Both the position numbers and the translations under genes were made by a program. This document shows positions 1 to 6,906 of a stretch of DNA of 64,000 nt, in pieces. Origin of the DNA: Pseudomonadota bacterium (GTDB lineage Bacteria; Pseudomonadota; Gammaproteobacteria; Burkholderiales; Burkholderiaceae_C); assembly GCA_022566735.1 (NCBI GenBank), contig JADFIG010000011.1, forward strand, positions 1-64,000, in the 5' to 3' direction. The notes under the pieces are model-generated. The model had not been told where the DNA came from, did not search any database, and saw only the letters and a program-made list of their open reading frames with translations. Position 1 is the stretch's first letter. Every line of letters starts with the position of its first letter.

Positions 1-922
1 CGGTCCACGTGCCGGGCTGGGCCTCGTCGGCCAGGCCCAGGCGCTGCAAACGCTGCAACCTGCCGATCAGCAGCAGACGCTGGCGTTGCAGTCGGGGTTC
101 GTTGAGCCGTTCGACATGCACCATGCCATCGTCGCCGGCCTCGCGCTTCAAGGTGCGATCCAGGCTCGTCCACCGCTCCTGATCCACCTCGCGCCGCAAG
201 GTCTGCTGGATCTCCAGCTCGGTGCGCGGCCCCAGCCATTCGGTCGCCAGTTCGGCGGCGCGATGGCGGAACCCATCGGCGATGTAGTCGCCCGCGATGA
301 TGAGGTCTTTGCCGGTGTCGTCGCGCCCGCGCACGACGATGTGCGTGTGCGGGTTGTCGGTGTTCCAGTGATTGACGGCCACCCAATCGAGGCCCGTGCC
401 AAGGTCGGCCTCCATGCGACCCATGAGGTGCCGGGTATAGGTGCGCAGGTCTTCCAGCTCCGCGCCATCTTCGGGCGAAAGGATAAAGCGGAAGTGATGC
501 CGGTCGTCGGCGCAGCGTTCCTTGAACGCATCGAGGTCGGCGGCATCGGTCTGCGGCCCGTAGGCTTGGCCCGACTCGCCATCGCGGCCCACACCATCGC
601 GCTCGATATAGCGCAGGTGCTTGGCAAGCGACTGCGGGCTGGCTCGGTGCTGATTGAGCAGCAGCGTCTTGATGGTCACACGCCGCGACATGGACGTGAG
701 CTTCGCCCCCGCGAAGCGCGCCGCCGTGTGGCCGCGTCCCAAGCGTGAGCCGGGCCGCTGGCCGGAGCCGGCACTCTTGCTACTGCCACCAGGACGGCGC
801 ACCGAGGACTTACCGCCGCTGGCCTTGCCCGCCTGCTTGAGTACCTTGGAGACGAAGCTCTGGCCCCGGTTCTTCGGGGCGCTGGGACGGATGCGGAAAT
901 CGTCGTCGCGGCGGTCGGTCAT
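1..922 (-). CDS. Conjugative relaxase (DUF3363/VirD2-like), C-terminus cut by window edge
   Basis: Relaxase expected to nick the ICE origin of transfer and lead the T-strand into the type IV secretion channel. From the ATG at 922 about 307 codons run to the left edge with no stop, so the C-terminal part is missing. The first ~75 residues are basic and low-complexity. The core follows, with the metal-binding motif NHWNTDNPHTHIVVRG (His185, His192, His194) and then GRDDTGKDLIIAGDYIADGF. The family is the DUF3363-containing relaxase of Tn4371-type ICEs (RlxS in that literature). Its start overlaps the upstream stop as ATGA, making it the last visible gene of a coupled chain starting at parA. Confidence 0.88.
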   Translation of the reverse strand, partial: MTDRRDDDFRIRPSAPKNRGQSFVSKVLKQAGKASGGKSSVRRPGGSSKSAGSGQRPGSRLGRGHTAARFAGAKLTSMSRRVTIKTLLLNQHRASPQSLAKHLRYIERDGVGRDGESGQAYGPQTDAADLDAFKERCADDRHHFRFILSPEDGAELEDLRTYTRHLMGRMEADLGTGLDWVAVNHWNTDNPHTHIVVRGRDDTGKDLIIAGDYIADGFRHRAAELATEWLGPRTELEIQQTLRREVDQERWTSLDRTLKREAGDDGMVHVERLNEPRLQRQRLLLIGRLQRLQRLGLADEAQPGTWT

Positions 923-1362
923 GGCTGTGCTCCTTGCAAGTTCTGGCGTGTCCGGGCGTGCGAAGCACGCGGACATGCCCGCATCGGCGCGGGCTTCGCG
1001 CCCCACGCGGCACGGTGGCGAAGCCGCTGCGTGTCGCGCCACCCCCATGTGCAGACTGGCTTTGCGGGCCGACAGGTGCCGCACCCTTTTGTCTTGCCTT
1101 CCGCATTTGCCTCTCGCATCCGCTCCCGGCAACTGCGGCCCGGTGGCAAGGCTGCACCAGCAGCCAGCGCACCGGCGAACACGGCGATGGCCGCAGGCCA
1201 GCCGTGTTCGAGGCAAGACGCCTGCACGTGGGACGGCTGCGCCGGAGGCAGCGCGAAGTGCCGCGCGGATGCGCTCGCACTGCACGCACGACGACACCGC
1301 GACAGCAGCCCGAACGACACGCCCAATAGCACGACGATGCGCAGCGAATCGGCGGCCATCAT
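919..1362 (-). CDS. Small hypothetical protein coupled between TraF and relaxase (147 aa)
   Basis: Not recognised. The reason to call it is context: its first ATG (1360-1362) overlaps the TraF stop as ATGA, and its TGA (919-921) overlaps the relaxase ATG as ATGA, so it fills the gap exactly. The N-terminus has a hydrophobic stretch (LRIVVLLGVSFGLL, residues ~6-20) that could be a signal or anchor. A second weaker one lies around residues 57-70 (AIAVFAGALAAGAALPPG). The C-terminal half is Arg- and Cys-rich. It could be a membrane-linked transfer accessory. The alternative is a chance open frame, but exact coupling at both ends argues against that. Confidence 0.55.
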   Translation of the reverse strand: MMAADSLRIVVLLGVSFGLLSRCRRACSASASARHFALPPAQPSHVQASCLEHGWPAAIAVFAGALAAGAALPPGRSCRERMREANAEGKTKGCGTCRPAKPVCTWGWRDTQRLRHRAAWGAKPAPMRACPRASHARTRQNLQGAQP

Positions 1363-1946
1363 GGGCGCGACTCCAGCCAGACCGGACGCGCAACGCCGAT
1401 CACGGCAGCTGCGCTGACCGGCCCGAAGTAGCGGCTGTCGAACGACGCCGGATTGGTGACGCTGAGCAGGAACAGCTCGCCGGGCCGAAGGCGGCGGCAC
1501 TGCTGCCAGGATGGCAGCGGCCGGCCCCAGCGATCCGCAGACAGCACGGCGGCCGAAGGCACGCCGTCGATGCGAACGCTGCCGCCGACGATGCACACCT
1601 CTTGCGGCGCCACTGCGCCCACTCGCTTGAGCAGCGGGATGCGCGTCGGCAGGTAGCCGCGCTGCGCAGCGAGCGCGGCAGCCTCGGCAGGCAGCGGCAC
1701 CAGCACGATGCTGCCCACGGACAAAGGATGTGGCGGCGAGCTGGTGCGATGGTCGAGCGGATCGACGCGATACCAACCGACCGCCACGCTGTCGGACGGG
1801 TTGTAGGTCAGGCGCGGCAGTGGATGCACGAAGGACGCCCAGGCCAGCGCAGCGAGGCCGCAGACGGACAGGCCCGCCAGCACGATGCGAGCGCGCAGGC
1901 GCGAGCGAGGATGCGTGACAGCAGTGGAAACAGAAATCGTGGTCAT
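1359..1946 (-). CDS. traF: Conjugal transfer peptidase TraF (S26 family)
   Basis: Signal-peptidase-like enzyme (family S26, TraF type), expected to act at the inner membrane on the conjugative pilin, for example by cyclising TrbC. The 195 residues start with a basic N-terminus and one membrane segment (~20-40). The motif DSVAVGWYRV follows, with Ser53 as the likely nucleophile, then LLKRVGA with Lys107 as the likely general base. Length fits the family. It sits between DUF2840 and orf147 with ATGA overlaps on both sides, the usual position in Tn4371-type elements. Confidence 0.88.
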   Translation of the reverse strand: MTTISVSTAVTHPRSRLRARIVLAGLSVCGLAALAWASFVHPLPRLTYNPSDSVAVGWYRVDPLDHRTSSPPHPLSVGSIVLVPLPAEAAALAAQRGYLPTRIPLLKRVGAVAPQEVCIVGGSVRIDGVPSAAVLSADRWGRPLPSWQQCRRLRPGELFLLSVTNPASFDSRYFGPVSAAAVIGVARPVWLESRP

Positions 1947-2476
1947 GACAGCGCTCTCCCGGCCAGCCAGGCGGCGTGCCGCTCGGCGCTGTATTCGGGC
2001 AACTGCAGGCGCGCCGCGAGCCGGTTGCCCAGCGTGCGCCAGTACGCGGGCGAAGCGCCAGCAGGCACGATGCCCAGCGCCTCGATGGCGTCGATGCGTG
2101 CCAGCACCGCACGCACCGACTGCTCACCCTCGGCGTGCAGCAACAGGCGCGCGCCTGGCTGCACGCCGGGGATGCGCTGCGCGCCATCCATCGACATGCA
2201 CGCCTGCATCACCATGAGCTGCCAGCGGATCGTGCCGTAGTCGTTGGCCTGCCAACGGATGCGGCAGAGAACCGCATTCGGAGTGAACACCGCGCAGCGG
2301 CGCCAGCGATCCAACCGGATGATGTGAGCAGGATCACCGAAGCGCAGGTAGAGGTCGAAGCGTTGGTCGATGTATGCGAGCGCAACGCGCGTCAGCGGCA
2401 CGCCGTCGGCCACGCCGACAGGCGGGATGGAAGGCGGTGCCGATGCAGTCGAAGTCGTTGAGGCGGACGTGTTCAT
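1943..2476 (-). CDS. DUF2840 domain protein
   Basis: A 177-residue protein recognised as the DUF2840 family of Tn4371-like ICEs. After a Thr/Ser/Pro-rich ~25-residue N-terminus it has the conserved block around YIDQRFDLYLRFGDPAHIIRLDRWRR and a mid-protein segment FTPNAVLCRIRWQANDYGT. The molecular role is unknown. Start and stop both overlap neighbours by the 4-nt ATGA arrangement, so it is probably made together with the ParA/RHH proteins upstream and TraF downstream. No membrane segment or signal peptide is visible. Confidence 0.82.
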   Translation of the reverse strand: MNTSASTTSTASAPPSIPPVGVADGVPLTRVALAYIDQRFDLYLRFGDPAHIIRLDRWRRCAVFTPNAVLCRIRWQANDYGTIRWQLMVMQACMSMDGAQRIPGVQPGARLLLHAEGEQSVRAVLARIDAIEALGIVPAGASPAYWRTLGNRLAARLQLPEYSAERHAAWLAGRALS

Positions 2477-2745
2477 GAGGACTTCTCCGGGAATTCGCGC
2501 TCCAGCAGGCCGCGCAGCAGTTCGGCCACCGTCACGCCTTGCGTGAAGGCCGATACCTTGATGCGCGCCCGCATGGCGGGCGTGATGTCGAGGGTCAGAC
2601 GAGCCGTGTAGAGGTCGCCTTTGCCCAGCGCATCGACGTCACCTTGGCGAATCCACGCTTCGGCGTGCGGATTCGTGGGCGGGCGCGCGCCAATGCCCAC
2701 GCGCTTGGCTGCGCGTTTGCTGCCGAGTGACGGCTTTGTGGTCAT
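2473..2745 (-). CDS. Small ribbon-helix-helix-like protein next to ParA (90 aa)
   Basis: A 90-residue basic protein. The C-terminal half has the pattern of a MetJ/Arc ribbon-helix-helix fold: a beta strand ARLTLDIT (48-55) followed by two helices (PAMRARIKVSAFTQG and TVAELLRGLLEREF). Such proteins are the usual DNA-binding partners encoded after ParA ATPases, so it may bind a centromere-like site or autoregulate the operon. The start ATG at 2745 was chosen because it overlaps the ParA stop as ATGA; a longer upstream frame exists but is antisense-like within parA. The stop overlaps the DUF2840 start the same way. Confidence 0.78.
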   Translation of the reverse strand: MTTKPSLGSKRAAKRVGIGARPPTNPHAEAWIRQGDVDALGKGDLYTARLTLDITPAMRARIKVSAFTQGVTVAELLRGLLEREFPEKSS

Positions 2746-3380
2746 GATGGCCACCGCAGCAGTTCGTCCACCAGCGCGGTGATTTCGCGGGCGGCGGCGC
2801 TGTCGGGCGCCAGCTCGCGGGCAAGCCGGCCGGCGGCCACGCTGTCTGCGAAGACGATGCGCTGGCGTACTTCCGAGCGCAGCGCGGGCAGCGGCTGCTC
2901 GGCCAGAGCGCCGCGCGCTTCGCGTCCGATCACCGTGGTGCTGACGCGCCGGTTGATGACGAATGCCGCGCGCAGCGCAGGCCGGAACACCTGCGCCTCG
3001 CGGATCAGCGCCACCATCTCGGCGCTGGCCCACAGGTCGTAGGGGCTGGGCTGCACGGGGATCAGCACGCGCTCGGCCGCCAGCAGCGCGGAGCGCGCCA
3101 AGGCGGCGATGCGCGGCGGGCCGTCGATGACGACGTGATCGGCCCGCCTGGCGAGTTCTGGCGCCTCCTGATGCAATGTTTCGCGAGCGAGGCCCACGGC
3201 GCTGAACAGCCGTGGCAAACCTTGCTGGCTGCGGCGCTGCGTCCAGTCCAGCGCGGAGCCTTGCGGGTCGGCGTCCAGCAGTACGACGTGCTGGCCGCGC
3301 ATCGCCAGCTCACCGGCGATGTGGGTGGCGAGCGTGGTCTTGCCCACGCCGCCTTTCTGGTTGAGCAGCGCGACGATCAT
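2742..3380 (-). CDS. parA: ParA-type partition ATPase
   Basis: A 212-residue ParA/MinD-family ATPase for stable inheritance of the element in its excised, replicating form. The deviant Walker A motif NQKGGVGKTT is at residues ~7-16, followed by VVLLDADPQGSALDW (Walker A' region) and VVIDGPPR (Walker B). The start was set at the ATG immediately before IVALLNQKGG; the frame extends 23 codons upstream but without family similarity. It lies downstream of repA across a 253-nt region with iteron-like repeats, and heads the ATGA-coupled chain ending in the relaxase. Confidence 0.92.
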   Translation of the reverse strand: MIVALLNQKGGVGKTTLATHIAGELAMRGQHVVLLDADPQGSALDWTQRRSQQGLPRLFSAVGLARETLHQEAPELARRADHVVIDGPPRIAALARSALLAAERVLIPVQPSPYDLWASAEMVALIREAQVFRPALRAAFVINRRVSTTVIGREARGALAEQPLPALRSEVRQRIVFADSVAAGRLARELAPDSAAAREITALVDELLRWPS

Positions 3381-3472
3381 GGCCTGACCCTCCACGTTGG
3401 AAAGCCCGGCTGTTGCTGCTGTGCGTGGTGCCGCTCGGCGGTTTTCCACCGGCGTGCGGCGCTTCTACTATC

Positions 3473-3501
3473 AGTTAGATGATTTAAGTTAGGGAAGTTA
3501 G
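3473..3501. repeat. Three AGTTAG repeats upstream of parA
   Basis: The hexamer AGTTAG occurs at 3473-3478, 3487-3492 and 3496-3501 in an AT-rich patch about 95-120 nt upstream of the parA start. The spacings are 14 and 9 nt. It could be an operator or binding site for ParA or the RHH protein; this is inferred from position only. Confidence 0.35.
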
Positions 3502-3543
3502 AGGGGCCGCAAACCCGCACCGTTATTGGGTTTGCTGGCGATT

Positions 3544-3609
3544 CGTACTCCTGATAGCACGATAGCCGTACTCCCGATAGCACGATACGCCGTACTCCTG
3601 ATAGCACGA
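3544..3609. repeat. Iteron-like direct repeats (3 x 19 bp) between repA and parA
   Basis: Three copies of cgtactcctgatagcacga lie at 3544-3562, 3567-3585 (one mismatch) and 3591-3609, with a 23-24 nt period, close to two helical turns. They sit 25 nt beyond the repA stop and upstream of parA. Their copy number, length and phasing are those of RepA-binding iterons, so this is a candidate replication origin for the excised element. No AT-rich unwinding region is obvious apart from the patch near 3470-3500. Confidence 0.6.
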
Positions 3610-3633
3610 GCCCATCCACAAGCTGCGCACCGT

Positions 3634-4491
3634 TTATCCCCGTGCCGTGAACGGCACGGGCCGGAAGGTCAGCAGCTCGGCGCCGTTGTCCGGCATTCGC
3701 TCGATGCCCAGGACGTAGCCGGGCATCGACTGCCGAGCGACTAGCGCGCGCAGGTCGTAGGCGAAGTCCGAGAAGCGCGTGGCGCTGCCCGATTTCCGAT
3801 ACAGGTGCCGAAAATCGAATTGCCAGCCGCCCGGTTGGCGCCCGCCGTGCTTGCGCACCAGCCGGTACAGCCATCGCTCGATCCCGCCCGTGAGCCGGAA
3901 ATACGCCGGGTCGATGGTCAGTACCAGGGCGGCATCCATGACGCCCGCGTAAAACCAGTCCGGCAGGATCAGCTCCAGCCCCAAGGGCGTGCCCTTGGCA
4001 TCGGCCAGTTCCTTCCATTCGTTGATCCACGAGAAGCGGTGCAGCCGTCTTCCCGTGGTCTCCCGGATGGACGTGGCCACCGTGGTGGATTGCAGGCGAT
4101 CCAAGGCCGCTTTGAGACGTTGGTAGTCGCGCAGCGACGTACCGCGCCCGATGAAGCGCAGGATCTCGTAAGGCGTGGCCTGCATCAGCCGCGACGGGCG
4201 CAAGCCCGCATCGCGCGCTTCCACGATCTGACTGGCCGCCCAGATCAGGATGTCCGCATCCCAAATCGTGGCGATGCCGTGCTCCTGCGTGCCCTCCACG
4301 CGGATCGTGATGCCGCTGGCCCGGAAGTCGATCGGCGCGACGCGCCGCGACTTCGCCAGCGAGAAGAACGGAAAGGCCATCAAGTCCTGGCTGTCGCGCG
4401 GCGCCATGTCGCCCGGCAAGGCGCGAAACAGATCGAGCTGTTCGCGCTCTGGCACGGGCCGCTGCCGGGACGGCAGCGCAGTGCTGGACAT
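3634..4491 (-). CDS. repA: Replication initiator protein A (RepA-like)
   Basis: A 285-residue replication initiator of the Replication Initiator Protein A family found in Tn4371-like ICEs and IncP-type plasmids. The start block SLAKSRRVAPIDFR is followed by GIATIWDADILIWAASQI and a winged-helix-like segment RGTSLRDYQRLKAALDRLQ. Further on are YAGVMDAALVLTIDPAYFRLTGG and the C-terminal FRHLYRKSGS region, all typical of the family. It probably binds the repeats at 3544-3609. The gene begins 26 nt after the AlpA-like gene, so the two are likely cotranscribed. Confidence 0.88.
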   Translation of the reverse strand: MSSTALPSRQRPVPEREQLDLFRALPGDMAPRDSQDLMAFPFFSLAKSRRVAPIDFRASGITIRVEGTQEHGIATIWDADILIWAASQIVEARDAGLRPSRLMQATPYEILRFIGRGTSLRDYQRLKAALDRLQSTTVATSIRETTGRRLHRFSWINEWKELADAKGTPLGLELILPDWFYAGVMDAALVLTIDPAYFRLTGGIERWLYRLVRKHGGRQPGGWQFDFRHLYRKSGSATRFSDFAYDLRALVARQSMPGYVLGIERMPDNGAELLTFRPVPFTARG

Positions 4492-4517
4492 GGCGATGGC
4501 CTGCCGCGTGCCGCCGA

Positions 4518-4808
4518 TCAGCGCGCACGGCTGTCGGCCGAGTGGTGCTCGGCGTATTCGGGATCGGAAGTCGTCTCGAAGCTGCGGTCGGCGGCCCAGG
4601 CGTCGAGGTCGGCCACGGCGTACATGACGCGCCGGCCGAACTTGCGAAAACGCGGGCCACCGCCGAGTACGCGCTGTTTTTCCAGCGTGCGCGGCGACAG
4701 CCGCAGGTAGTCGGCGGCCTCGTCGTTGGTCAGATAACGCTGCGGCTGCGCAGCAGTGGTCGGGGCAGTGGCGGGTGCGGCAGAAGGCCGCAAGGGAGCG
4801 GGACGCAT
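4518..4808 (-). CDS. AlpA-like helix-turn-helix regulator
   Basis: A 96-residue MerR/AlpA-type DNA-binding protein (HTH_17-like). The core RYLTNDEAADYLRLSPRTLE (~25-44), then GPRFRKFGRRVMYAVADLDAW, is the standard excisionase-like winged helix. An Ala/Pro-rich N-terminus precedes it. The start at 4808 is favoured because the upstream in-frame extension (15 codons) looks noncoding. It probably regulates the repA-parA operon or acts as a recombination directionality factor. Its place next to repA is conserved in this ICE family. Confidence 0.82.
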   Translation of the reverse strand: MRPAPLRPSAAPATAPTTAAQPQRYLTNDEAADYLRLSPRTLEKQRVLGGGPRFRKFGRRVMYAVADLDAWAADRSFETTSDPEYAEHHSADSRAR

Positions 4809-4891
4809 AGTGAGAACCTCCGTAGCTTTCAAAGCTCCGGCCGCACAGCGCAACCGGATGGAGGCAGTCTCAGAAAACGAAGCCCTCTTGC

Positions 4892-5647
4892 TCAGGGTCG
4901 TTTTGCGTGGCCATCAAAACGACCCTTCTCAAGCGGCGCAAGCTGTGCTAGGCGGCGATAGCCGCCGCGCATCAGCGCATCGCCGCGCCGCACCAGGCGG
5001 CGTACCTTGGAGCGCAGGCCGCCGTCGCTGTACCAACCGGCCGTGGCGTCTACGCCGAACAATCCTTCGGCCACGTCGCGCAAGGACGCGCCCGCCAGGG
5101 TCGCGTCGAGCGCCTGCAGGGTGTGCAGCTCCAGTAACGCAGCAGGCGTCGGCCTGGGCCTGGTTCGCGCGGCGCTGGGCGCGTGATCGAGCACAGGCGC
5201 GGCAGCGTCGCCGCGATGGGCATAGGCGACAGCCATGCCGTCTTCCAGGCCAAAGGCCAGCGCGTAACGCTGGCAATGGCCGGGGCTGCGCGCGATCAAT
5301 GCCAGCCGCTTGCCATCGTGGAGCAGGTGCTTGTGGCCGGGAATGTTCCAGAAGTCGAATCTGGCCGCGTCAGGCGGCGGATCAGCATCGGGATAGAGTT
5401 GCACCACGGCCGCATGGCCGGGCAGCCAGGCCGGATGCGCGTCACGCGCATCCAGCGCCGGGTCTTCCAGCAGGCGCAGGCCCCAGCGATACGCAGCATC
5501 GGGGCGGCGCGCACGGCGCACCCAGTCAAGCCGGTAATCAGGATGCCTACGCAAGTACTCCCAGGCCAGCGCCAGCGCATCCAGCCACAAGATGTAGAGG
5601 TAAGCCGCCGTGGGATACCAGTGAGCGACGTGATGAGGATTGACCAT
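4892..5647 (-). CDS. DUF6499/DUF2285 domain protein
   Basis: A 251-residue protein with an N-terminal DUF6499-like region (AYLYILWLDALALAWEYLRR, residues 15-34; typical of this position) and a C-terminal DUF2285 region (LQALDATLAGASLRDVAEGLFG ... KVRRLVRRGDALMRGGYRRL). DUF2285 resembles a small helix-turn-helix and is found near the replication region of Tn4371-type ICEs. Function is unproven; DNA binding is plausible. No signal peptide is seen. A gap of 83 nt separates it from the AlpA-like gene downstream. Confidence 0.82.
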   Translation of the reverse strand: MVNPHHVAHWYPTAAYLYILWLDALALAWEYLRRHPDYRLDWVRRARRPDAAYRWGLRLLEDPALDARDAHPAWLPGHAAVVQLYPDADPPPDAARFDFWNIPGHKHLLHDGKRLALIARSPGHCQRYALAFGLEDGMAVAYAHRGDAAAPVLDHAPSAARTRPRPTPAALLELHTLQALDATLAGASLRDVAEGLFGVDATAGWYSDGGLRSKVRRLVRRGDALMRGGYRRLAQLAPLEKGRFDGHAKRP

Positions 5648-5972
5648 GACCGTAGCTCCTGTCGAACAGCAGGAACGTCGCCACGGCGTCAGACATGCAG
5701 GAGCCTTAAATCAAGGTAGAAATCCGGTTAAGCTGTATCTGTTGGTGTCAAGGCTAATTGGCTCCGGCGTATTGCGAAATCCGTCCGAATGCGACGGCCG
5801 CCCGACTTAGAAATGTCATGCGGCACGGAATACCGTGCCGCAACTCCCGCAAAGGATCGTGGCTGTTTTTCGCATGAGGGCACTGCTTCGGTGCAAGAGT
5901 GCGGATTCAGACTTTGCGGGTCTGGAGCAAGACCGAAATAGCCTTAATACGCCCGGCTTGGGTGCGAATGGC
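5648..5972. other. Intergenic region of 325 bp with one strong hairpin
   Basis: No credible ORF on either strand. It contains an AT-rich patch around 5700-5770, which is the likely promoter region of the DUF2285 gene. It also contains the perfect 9-bp hairpin listed separately at 5820-5841. Confidence 0.6.
5820..5841 (-). terminator. Hairpin downstream of DUF2958 gene
   Basis: Perfect inverted repeat GCGGCACGG-AATA-CCGTGCCGC located 130 nt after the DUF2958 stop. On the minus strand it is followed by a loosely T-containing stretch (CATGACATTTCT). A terminator or RNA-stabilising hairpin is likely, though the U-tract is weak. Confidence 0.45.
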
Positions 5973-6323
5973 TCAATCGACGACAGAGCGGTTTTCCTGC
6001 GCCAGCCGCAGGTATTCCGACAGCGGGCGCACCGCCTGGAAGTACAAATCCCGCGCTACGGGCTGCTTGTTCGGGCCGACGATGGAGGCCAGGTCGGACA
6101 GCTTGATGTGACCCAGCTCGGGCATACCGATGCCCACGTCCATGACGCCCCAAGCTGTATCGCCGTCGGCAGGATCGAGCGATGCCAGCAGCCAGATCGC
6201 GTGGGCGTCGGGAGTGAATAGCCGCACGACCGGCAACGGGTCGTATGGTTCACCGGCGGCGACCCGCCGCCCGTTCTCCAGCAGCGCGGCGCGCTGCTCC
6301 TCGGTGACGAGGGGAGCCTTCAT
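5973..6323 (-). CDS. DUF2958 domain protein
   Basis: A 116-residue protein of the DUF2958 family, common on conjugative elements. The motif PLPVVRLFTPDAHAIWLLAS (residues ~29-48) is followed by DGDTAWGVMDVGIGMPELGHI (~52-72), giving the conserved acidic/aromatic pattern of the family. The start at 6323 was chosen over a 9-codon longer frame because KAPLVTEEQRAALLENG is the usual beginning. The function is unknown. It is transcribed divergently from the XRE regulator, with a hairpin-rich region between. Confidence 0.8.
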   Translation of the reverse strand: MKAPLVTEEQRAALLENGRRVAAGEPYDPLPVVRLFTPDAHAIWLLASLDPADGDTAWGVMDVGIGMPELGHIKLSDLASIVGPNKQPVARDLYFQAVRPLSEYLRLAQENRSVVD

Positions 6324-6364
6324 CGAGGTGCTCCTGTTCCAACATGGCATGTCGGTTTTGCGTT

Positions 6365-6497
6365 TCCACGCGAAAGCGTGGATGCGTATTCCACGAAAGC
6401 CGTGGAAACACGAAAGCGCAAAAGCTCAATTGTAGAAATCTGCAAAGGCACGTTGGCGGTTTCCCGGTTTCACCGGAATCCGCAGAAGCGGATTTCC
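6365..6497. promoter_or_regulatory. Cluster of four short hairpins between DUF2958 and XRE genes
   Basis: Four perfect short stems occur within 133 nt: TCCACGC-GAAA-GCGTGGA (6365-6382), TTCCACG-AAAGC-CGTGGAA (6389-6407), CCGGT-TTC-ACCGG (6464-6476) and AATCCGC-AGAA-GCGGATT (6477-6494). The first two share the CCACG/CGTGG core. The region is the divergent promoter area of the DUF2958 and XRE genes. The hairpins could be operators or RNA structures. Confidence 0.5.
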
Positions 6498-6581
6498 GTA
6501 AAAGAACGAAAAAGGGCCAAAAGCATGAATGAGTTAAAGATAACGTGGTTTTAATTGTGCTGCGAATTGACGCTTCTGTCC

Positions 6582-6872
6582 ATGCAGAAGCGACCCATTC
6601 AGCGTGGCCGACCAGCCGGCGCCACCACCTTCGACGCCGAGTTGGCGCAAGCCTTCGGCGCGGCGGTGCGCGCGTTGCGGACGGAGCGCGGCATCGCGCA
6701 GGAGTCGCTGGCGAACCTCGCCGGCATCGAGCGTTCGCACATGGGCAAGGTCGAGCGTGGCGAGCACATGCCCACGCTGGCGATCATCTTCAAGATCGCC
6801 AGTGCGCTCGAATGCAGCACGGCAGTGCTGATGAGCAGGACAGAAGAGCTACTGGCAGTAGCCAGGTCGTAG
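6582..6872 (+). CDS. XRE-family transcriptional regulator
   Basis: A 96-residue repressor-type helix-turn-helix protein. The HTH_3 core runs from AVRALRTERGIAQESLANLA (helices 1-2) through GIERSHMGKVERGEHMPTLA (recognition helix) to LAIIFKIASALE, ending in a short tail. The ATG at 6582 gives MQKRPIQRGRPAG, a usual N-terminus; a TTG nine codons upstream is less likely. It is read divergently from DUF2958 and probably controls that divergent region through the hairpin cluster at 6365-6497. Confidence 0.85.
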   Translation: MQKRPIQRGRPAGATTFDAELAQAFGAAVRALRTERGIAQESLANLAGIERSHMGKVERGEHMPTLAIIFKIASALECSTAVLMSRTEELLAVARS

Positions 6873-6906
6873 TCGCCGAAGCGCTGCGTTTCGGTCGGGA
6901 GGATTC

